From positions 1-9,864 of the forward strand of contig JAJZWK010000056.1 of the NCBI GenBank assembly GCA_021846725.1: a stretch of 9,864 nt of DNA, in the 5' to 3' direction. The notes beneath the pieces are model-generated. The model worked only from the letters and a program-made list of their open reading frames with translations, had not been told where the DNA came from and made no database searches. Position 1 is the first letter of the stretch, and every line of letters begins with the position of its first letter. This document shows, piece after piece, positions 5,549-9,864 of the stretch. The position numbers were made by a program, and so were the translations under genes. The DNA is from Actinomycetes bacterium. GTDB taxonomy: Bacteria; Actinomycetota; Acidimicrobiia; Acidimicrobiales; JAMCPL01.

Positions 5549-6529
5549 ATGTCTGGTGAAGGTAGTTACGCGATATCAATACCTCTTGAAGGGGTCACTC
5601 TTGCTGACCACGAACAGTTGATCAGGGAATTGCCCAGCCTTGGTTATACAGCCGCATGGTCGGCCGAGGCCAATGGAGCCGATGCATTTACTCCGTTGGC
5701 GTTGACCTCTACGTGGGCACCTCAAATCAGGCTAGGTACCGGTATAGCTCAAGTGTTTACCAGAGGGCCGGGTATCTTGGCTATGCATATAGCATCTTTA
5801 TGTGAGCTTGCTCCTGGCAGGGTGGATATAGGTATCGGATCGTCATCAGATGTCATAGTGGAGAATTGGAACGGTATACCCTTTGTAGATCCCTATAAAA
5901 GAGTGAGAGATGTGACATTGTTTTTGCGTAAGGCTCTTACTGGAGAGAAGGTGGATCAGAGGTATGACACATTCGAGATACACGGGTTCAGGCTGACCCG
6001 ACCTGTCGCAGTGATGCCAAAGATATATATTGCGGCTCTTCGGCAGGGAATGCTTAGGCTCGCTGGTAGGGTAGGTGATGGTGCGGTCGTAAACTGGCTT
6101 TCCGCTGAAGATGTTCCCAAGGTAGCAAAAGAGGTAGCCAAGGGGGGCGATGGTAGGGATATAGTTGCGCGTATCTACGTAATACTCACACCAGATCGTG
6201 ATACTGCAATGAGTATCGGCAGGATGATTATTGCCTGGTATATGAATGTGCCCGTCTATCGCCAATTTCAAGAGTGGGTGGGCCGTGGTGAGTTGTTCAA
6301 GGAGATGTGGGATGCGTGGGAGTCAGGCGATCGCAAGGCTGCGTTGGCAGCGATACCCGAACAGGCTGTAGACGAGTTGATAGTTCATGGTACACCCGAT
6401 GAGTGTCGTGCTCATATTCAGCGATACGTGGATGCTGGCGTAACTGTACCTATAGTCGGGCTGGTGTCAAGTGGTAATGACGCAGTACGAGCAGTGCGCG
6501 ATCTGGCACCTTATCCGGTAGACAACTAG
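5549..6529 (+). CDS. LLM-class F420-dependent oxidoreductase
   Basis: A 326-residue TIM-barrel flavin/F420 enzyme of the luciferase-like monooxygenase superfamily. The visible sequence follows the actinobacterial Rv3520c-like subgroup. GYTAAWSAEANGADAFTPLA (32-51) and IRLGTGIAQVFTRGP (60-74) form the early barrel strands. LAPGRVDIGIGSSS (87-100) leads to the VENWNGIPF cofactor region. ALRQGMLRLAGRVGDGAVVNWL (163-184) is the conserved late motif. The C-terminal VHGTPDECRAHIQRYVDAGVTVPIV is typical of the family. Length is normal and there is no signal peptide. GAGGGAG-like purines (gaggga at 5535-5540) lie 8 nt before the ATG, giving a clear ribosome site. It follows the crotonase gene in the same direction by 165 bp, so co-transcription is possible. 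Oxidation or reduction of a lipid-derived or ketone substrate is inferred; the substrate is unknown. Confidence 0.88.
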   Translation: MSGEGSYAISIPLEGVTLADHEQLIRELPSLGYTAAWSAEANGADAFTPLALTSTWAPQIRLGTGIAQVFTRGPGILAMHIASLCELAPGRVDIGIGSSSDVIVENWNGIPFVDPYKRVRDVTLFLRKALTGEKVDQRYDTFEIHGFRLTRPVAVMPKIYIAALRQGMLRLAGRVGDGAVVNWLSAEDVPKVAKEVAKGGDGRDIVARIYVILTPDRDTAMSIGRMIIAWYMNVPVYRQFQEWVGRGELFKEMWDAWESGDRKAALAAIPEQAVDELIVHGTPDECRAHIQRYVDAGVTVPIVGLVSSGNDAVRAVRDLAPYPVDN

Positions 6530-6562
6530 TGGGTATTATCTGACTGGCGGAAGCCTATGGCT

Positions 6563-6598
6563 ATTTACAGGACAGGCCACATTTACAGGACAGTCCAC
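6563..6598. repeat. 18-bp tandem duplication between convergent genes
   Basis: atttacaggacaggccac (6563-6580) is followed by atttacaggacagtccac (6581-6598), one mismatch in 18. It lies between the convergent LLM oxidoreductase and rpmB genes. A 10-bp palindrome, agtgatcact (6603-6612), separates it from the rpmB stop codon. Confidence 0.93.
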
Positions 6599-6614
6599 CA
6601 GTAGTGATCACTCG

Positions 6615-6827
6615 TTAGGATTGCTGGTAGCGACGATGTGGTGGTTTTTGAATCTTGCCTGCTTTCATGCAGGACGTACAGACGTGTATTCGCCGTGGCG
6701 TACCATTTACCATAGCTCTTACGTGTTGGATATTCGGATTCCACCTGCGCTTTGTGCGCCTGTGTGAGTGGCTCACCGACATGCCGAACGATGGATGCTT
6801 GCCACATATGTCACATATTGAACGCAT
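6615..6827 (-). CDS. rpmB: 50S ribosomal protein L28
   Basis: A 70-residue component of the large ribosomal subunit. The body matches L28 closely: CDICGK (5-10), FGMSVSHSHRRTKRRWNPNI (14-33) and CTSCMKAGK (50-58). The four cysteines C5, C8, C50 and C53 are the zinc-binding set of the Cys-containing (C+) L28 form. After KIQK a tail of about nine residues (PPHRRYQQS) extends past the usual end. AAGGAG (6839-6844, minus) lies 11 nt before the ATG. It diverges from the FakA-like gene. A position next to this kinase and recG is a recurrent arrangement in Gram-positive genomes, which supports both calls. Confidence 0.95.
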   Translation of the reverse strand: MRSICDICGKHPSFGMSVSHSHRRTKRRWNPNIQHVRAMVNGTPRRIHVCTSCMKAGKIQKPPHRRYQQS

Positions 6828-6865
6828 TTCTCAAATTTCTCCTTTGTCTTGTACAGTCTCGTGCA

Positions 6866-6871
6866 ATTTTA
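6866..6871 (-). promoter_or_regulatory. extended -10 of the rpmB promoter
   Basis: On the minus strand TGATAAAAT reads as an extended -10 (TG-n-TAAAAT). A -35-like CTGATA (6890-6895) lies 18 bp upstream. The -35 falls in one copy and most of the -10 at the edge of the other copy of the 18-bp repeat. Transcription would begin near 6859, leaving a leader that contains the ribosome site. Confidence 0.4.
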
Positions 6872-6907
6872 TCAGGTCATATATAAGTCTATCAGGTCAT
6901 ATATAAG
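6870..6907. repeat. 18-bp perfect direct repeat in the rpmB/fakA promoter region
   Basis: tatcaggtcatatataag occurs at 6870-6887 and 6890-6907, period 20, no mismatch. It sits between divergent rpmB and the FakA-like kinase gene, over the likely rpmB promoter. A period of two helical turns would place two bound proteins on one DNA face, so a paired operator is possible. Chance duplication is the alternative. Confidence 0.95.
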
Positions 6908-6947
6908 GCGATGGCGCATAAGGCACACATAGCCGTCCATTACAGGT

Positions 6948-6953
6948 TATCAT
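6948..6953 (+). promoter_or_regulatory. -10 box for the FakA-like gene
   Basis: TATCAT ends 8 nt before the GTG at 6962. The predicted transcription start, about 6960, would give a leaderless or nearly leaderless message. No convincing -35 is visible. Confidence 0.45.
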
Positions 6954-6961
6954 GCTTTTAG

Positions 6962-8884
6962 GTGAATATGAAACGTACACTATACCCCAAAGACATTGCT
7001 GATGTGATCCAATCTTTCCGCGACCTCTTACATAGTCACGAAGATATAGTAAACCGCCTAAATGTCTATCCCGTTCCGGATGGCGATACAGGTACAAACA
7101 TGGCGCGTACCCTGGATGCGGTGGCAGAGGCTTTGCACGATGCAGAGGCTATGACCATTCAGTACGGTATACCCTCCAATGATGCAGTAGGTACTGTCGA
7201 TGTGGAGTCCGGCGACAACGGTGCTGCTGGGTCAGACGATAAGGGAGACTTGAGGGAGGTACCCAGTAGTTCTGCTGTGCTTACTATGCAACAGGTCTGT
7301 CATGCGTTGTCGTTTGGGTCATTGATGGGAGCGAGAGGAAATTCGGGAGTCATCCTTTCTCAAATTCTTAGAGGCTTTGCTGGGGTGATAAAAGGTTTTG
7401 AAGAGGTGGATGAGGTTCGATTTGCCCAATCTCTGAGAACTGCCGATGCAGCTGCCAGAGAAGCGGTGTTGAAGCCTGTAGAGGGTACATTGTTGACGGT
7501 AGTACGCGCGGCGGCTGATGGGGCTGAAGGCGCTCTTGCTGGTATTGATTATGCTAGTCAAGCTTATACGCAGGAGGATTGCACGGTAGATACTTCATTG
7601 TCAACAGATGTTAATGGACATCCAGATGGCGGCAATCCATTGTACGATGTGATAAGCTCTGCCCGTCAGGCAGCGGCTGATGCCCTGGAGCGTACGCCCG
7701 AGATGCTTCCGGTGCTTGCCGAGGCAGGGGTGGTGGATGCCGGAGGTAGAGGGTTTTTGTTGTTTTTCGATGCACTACTCCATGTCGTGGCTGGCCAACC
7801 ACTTCCTACACCACCTCCTGTATCGGAGTTGCATGGACGCCTTGAAATTACCACTACGGTTGATCTGGATGTGAGTGATGAAACAGGCGGGCATCCTGGC
7901 GGTGCCGGAGAGTCGAGTGTTCACCTTAGCACCCGCTATGAAGTTATGTATCTACTGGATGCTCCTGATTCGTCCATTCCGGCATTCAAAGAGGTGTGGG
8001 CAGGCATAGGTGATTCTATCGTAGTAGTAGGTGGTGACGGAATTTGGAATTGCCATATACATACAAACGATATTGGAGATGCCATAGAGGCTGCCCTTGA
8101 TATAGGGCGTCCAAAGAACATCCGAGTAACCGATCTGGCAGAGCAGGTTCAAGAGGAGAGATGGGTACGAGAGGTAGAATCAGGGTTGACTGCCTCACAA
8201 GAGAGTGAAGAACCAGAGGCTGCTGCCACTACATCTGTAGTTGCAGTTGTCAACGGAGAGGGTATCGGTCGCATATTCAGATCACTTGGTGTGCATCATC
8301 ATGTGCAGGGAGGCCAGTCCATGAATCCGTCTGTAGCGGAGATGCTTGCTGTAATAGATGAAGTACCCTCTCCAGAGGTGGTGATATTGCCGAACAACGA
8401 CAATATTTTACCGGTAGCCCTTCAAGCTGCTGAGCTGTCCACCAAGACGGTAGAGGTAGTACCTACTGGCGGGAGTATAGAAGGATTTGCTGCCTTGCTT
8501 GAGTATGATCCACAGGCGCATGCCAGGGATAACGTTCATTCCATGGCAGAGTCAGCCCGCCGGGTTGCAAGCGGAGAGGTGACTGTAGCGGTCAGGGATG
8601 CAGAAGGACCGGACGGACAGATCAAACGCGGTGATTGGATTGGACTCACCAGGGATGGGGTAGCCTTTTCCGGTGAGTCAATATTTGACGTGACCAGCCG
8701 ATTGATCGATTCACTTCTGTCGTCTCATGGTGGAGAACTAGTTACTTTGATTGAGGGGGAGGGTTCAAGCACTGCAGTTACAAGGCAGCTTAGGGAGTGG
8801 CTTTCTGAGGAGCATCCAGCAGTAGAACTGGAAGTCCATGATGGTGGTCAGCCATTATATCCGTACCTGATCGGAGTAGAATGA
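6962..8884 (+). CDS. FakA/YloV-like fatty acid kinase (DhaL-domain protein)
   Basis: A cytosolic protein of the FakA/YloV family, which phosphorylates fatty acids held by a FakB partner. The N-terminal DhaL kinase domain has the Mg-binding motif NVYPVPDGDTGTNM (34-47; Asp40, Asp42) and the nucleotide loop SLMGARGNSGVI (120-131). VLAEAGVVDAGGRG (251-264) ends this domain. The middle domain has YEVMYLL (326-332), GDSIVVVGGDGIW (350-362) and HIHTND (365-370). The C-terminal FakA domain spans about 424-640 and includes VVPTGGSIEGFAALLEYDP (499-517). At 640 residues it is about 90 longer than I recall for the family. The excess seems to lie in acidic/glycine-rich stretches near 64-106 and 194-226. 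GTG 6962 or ATG 6968 may start it; the -10 box favours a leaderless start. No fakB gene is in view, and recG follows after 107 bp. Confidence 0.87.
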   Translation: MNMKRTLYPKDIADVIQSFRDLLHSHEDIVNRLNVYPVPDGDTGTNMARTLDAVAEALHDAEAMTIQYGIPSNDAVGTVDVESGDNGAAGSDDKGDLREVPSSSAVLTMQQVCHALSFGSLMGARGNSGVILSQILRGFAGVIKGFEEVDEVRFAQSLRTADAAAREAVLKPVEGTLLTVVRAAADGAEGALAGIDYASQAYTQEDCTVDTSLSTDVNGHPDGGNPLYDVISSARQAAADALERTPEMLPVLAEAGVVDAGGRGFLLFFDALLHVVAGQPLPTPPPVSELHGRLEITTTVDLDVSDETGGHPGGAGESSVHLSTRYEVMYLLDAPDSSIPAFKEVWAGIGDSIVVVGGDGIWNCHIHTNDIGDAIEAALDIGRPKNIRVTDLAEQVQEERWVREVESGLTASQESEEPEAAATTSVVAVVNGEGIGRIFRSLGVHHHVQGGQSMNPSVAEMLAVIDEVPSPEVVILPNNDNILPVALQAAELSTKTVEVVPTGGSIEGFAALLEYDPQAHARDNVHSMAESARRVASGEVTVAVRDAEGPDGQIKRGDWIGLTRDGVAFSGESIFDVTSRLIDSLLSSHGGELVTLIEGEGSSTAVTRQLREWLSEEHPAVELEVHDGGQPLYPYLIGVE

Positions 8885-8991
8885 TTGCAATGTCTTAAGC
8901 TATGGCAAGGACTGTATAGCATGCTTAGTGTGGTTAGCTTGTCTGTGGGAAATAGCTGCTTCAGCGTCATGCATATCTGATGAGGTCTCTC
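8885..8991. other. gap between FakA-like gene and recG
   Basis: No gene or clear hairpin lies in these 107 bp. TATAGC at about 8915 could be a weak promoter for recG. Otherwise recG may be read from the upstream message. GAGG at 8982-8985 provides a ribosome site for recG. Confidence 0.4.
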
Positions 8992-9864
8992 ATGTCTCTG
9001 GCAAAGATCCCCGTAGATGTGTTGAAGGGGGTGGGCAAGAAGTATAGTGATTCGTTGGCTGCTGTAGGCATTTACAGCGTGCTCGATCTTTTGACCTGTT
9101 ACCCGTATCGTTATGAGGATCGCCGTCAGGTAACCGAGATAGATGCCATGCTACCAGGCGATTCGGCGTGGTTGCGTGTTAGGGTGATTGACGTAGATTC
9201 AAGGCACTTGCGCAATGGACGTACAGTGGTAAACATCATTGTAGGCGACGGTAGCGGAACTCTGAAGGTGGTGTTTTTCAATCAACCCTGGAGAGCAAGG
9301 CAGCTCAGACGGGGTAGTCATATATGGATTTTCGGTGAATTGGCTATCCATCGCAATAGTATACAGATGATCAATCCAATTGTAGATACATCGCCTGAAC
9401 TGTCTCAATTGGGTCTTATTCCGGTTTACCCGGCATCAGAGAAAGCCTCTATTACCAGCTCAGACATTATGCGATTTGTAGAGGAGGCGTTGAGCCGAAC
9501 AGGCGAATTGGCCGATCCACTTGATAGTGCTACACGGCAGCGTCTGGAATTGTGGGACAGGACTACGGCTTTTAGGAAGATACACGGACCGGCTGACCCC
9601 AGAGATATAGTGTTTGCTCGTCGCCGCCTGGCTTTCGATGAGTTGCTTTGGTTGCAGATTCATTTGGCGATGGCAGGTAATATGCGTAAAAGATTTTCAA
9701 TCGGTATTCGTCACGATATTACAGGCATAGAGGGGGTAGGTATAGGCGATCGTGAGGGGATCGACGAACATGACTTCATAGACCATGGTGTCGTTGGCAG
9801 TGCTTTGGATGTTGGCAATGGGGGTAGCGGTATTGTTGGTGATGGTACTTTAGATACCAGCGGA
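8992..9864 (+). CDS. recG: ATP-dependent DNA helicase RecG, N-terminal part
   Basis: The first 291 residues of RecG, which remodels stalled replication forks and branched DNA; the frame runs off the right edge. The N-terminal region reads LKGVGKKYSDSLAAVGIYSV (11-30) then DLLTCYPYRYEDR (32-44), a RecG hallmark. The wedge (OB-fold) domain spans about 57-132, with VGDGSGTLKVVFFNQPW (84-100) and GELAIH. LIPVYPASEKASI (142-154) and the linker ARRRLAFDELLWLQIHLAM (209-227) match the family. Helicase motifs lie beyond the window. From about residue 242 the sequence becomes Gly/Asp-rich where the run-up to motif Q/I is expected, which suggests an insertion. The ATG has GAGG 6 nt upstream (8982-8985). 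It lies 107 bp after the FakA-like gene, a common order. Confidence 0.92.
   Translation, partial: MSLAKIPVDVLKGVGKKYSDSLAAVGIYSVLDLLTCYPYRYEDRRQVTEIDAMLPGDSAWLRVRVIDVDSRHLRNGRTVVNIIVGDGSGTLKVVFFNQPWRARQLRRGSHIWIFGELAIHRNSIQMINPIVDTSPELSQLGLIPVYPASEKASITSSDIMRFVEEALSRTGELADPLDSATRQRLELWDRTTAFRKIHGPADPRDIVFARRRLAFDELLWLQIHLAMAGNMRKRFSIGIRHDITGIEGVGIGDREGIDEHDFIDHGVVGSALDVGNGGSGIVGDGTLDTSG

Noticed and set aside
6583..6807. 74-codon minus-strand frame overlapping rpmB
   Set aside because: It is an out-of-frame shadow of rpmB; the rpmB frame matches L28 across its length.
1..9864. New multi-gene defence or mobile system
   Set aside because: All recognised genes are metabolic, transport, ribosomal or repair genes, with no nuclease/ATPase pairing, toxin pair, integrase, transposase or phage gene.

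Overview
The window looks like chromosomal DNA from a mid-GC actinobacterium, most likely class Acidimicrobiia or a close relative. The evidence is a luciferase-like oxidoreductase of the F420-dependent Rv3520c-like type, a four-cysteine ribosomal protein L28, a stand-alone SCP2 protein next to a crotonase, the block rpmB / FakA-like kinase / recG, and several genes whose start codon lies 7-9 nt after a TATAAT-like -10 box (leaderless starts). Genus and species cannot be fixed from the sequence. I see no insertion sequence, phage gene, CRISPR array, tRNA or rRNA.

Layout. From 1 to 1018 is the 3' part of an unrecognised protein that is open at the left edge. From 1019 to 1595 lies a stretch with several possible hairpins, a probable 55-residue membrane protein (1297-1464), and an array of short tandem repeats. 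From 1596 to 2633 (minus) is a two-TM potassium channel with a cytosolic RCK/TrkA domain; diverging from it is a YdjC/ChbG-type deacetylase (2739-3611). Converging on the deacetylase is a single-domain SCP2 lipid-binding protein (3819-4205, minus). Diverging from the SCP2 gene is a crotonase-fold protein (4385-5383), followed by the LLM oxidoreductase (5549-6529). Ribosomal protein L28 (6615-6827, minus) diverges from a FakA/YloV-like kinase (6962-8884), and RecG (8992 to the right edge, truncated) follows the kinase.

How the genes relate. SCP2, crotonase and LLM oxidoreductase form a plausible lipid/acyl-CoA group around one divergent promoter region (4206-4384), which contains a strong interrupted palindrome overlapping the -35 zone of the crotonase promoter. 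The L28 / FakA-like kinase / RecG group is a housekeeping block of a conserved kind. The channel and deacetylase share a divergent promoter region but have no obvious functional link.

The strongest unexplained pattern is a scatter of short direct or tandem duplications (units 6-23 bp) through both coding and intergenic DNA, at ten or more sites. Inside genes the periods are multiples of three and add small amino-acid repeats. The crotonase, the FakA-like kinase and apparently RecG carry extra low-complexity segments compared with my memory of their families, and in the crotonase the extra segment contains two such duplications. I see no clear new multi-gene system; the notable features are this duplication/insertion habit, the run of leaderless promoters and a probable operator.
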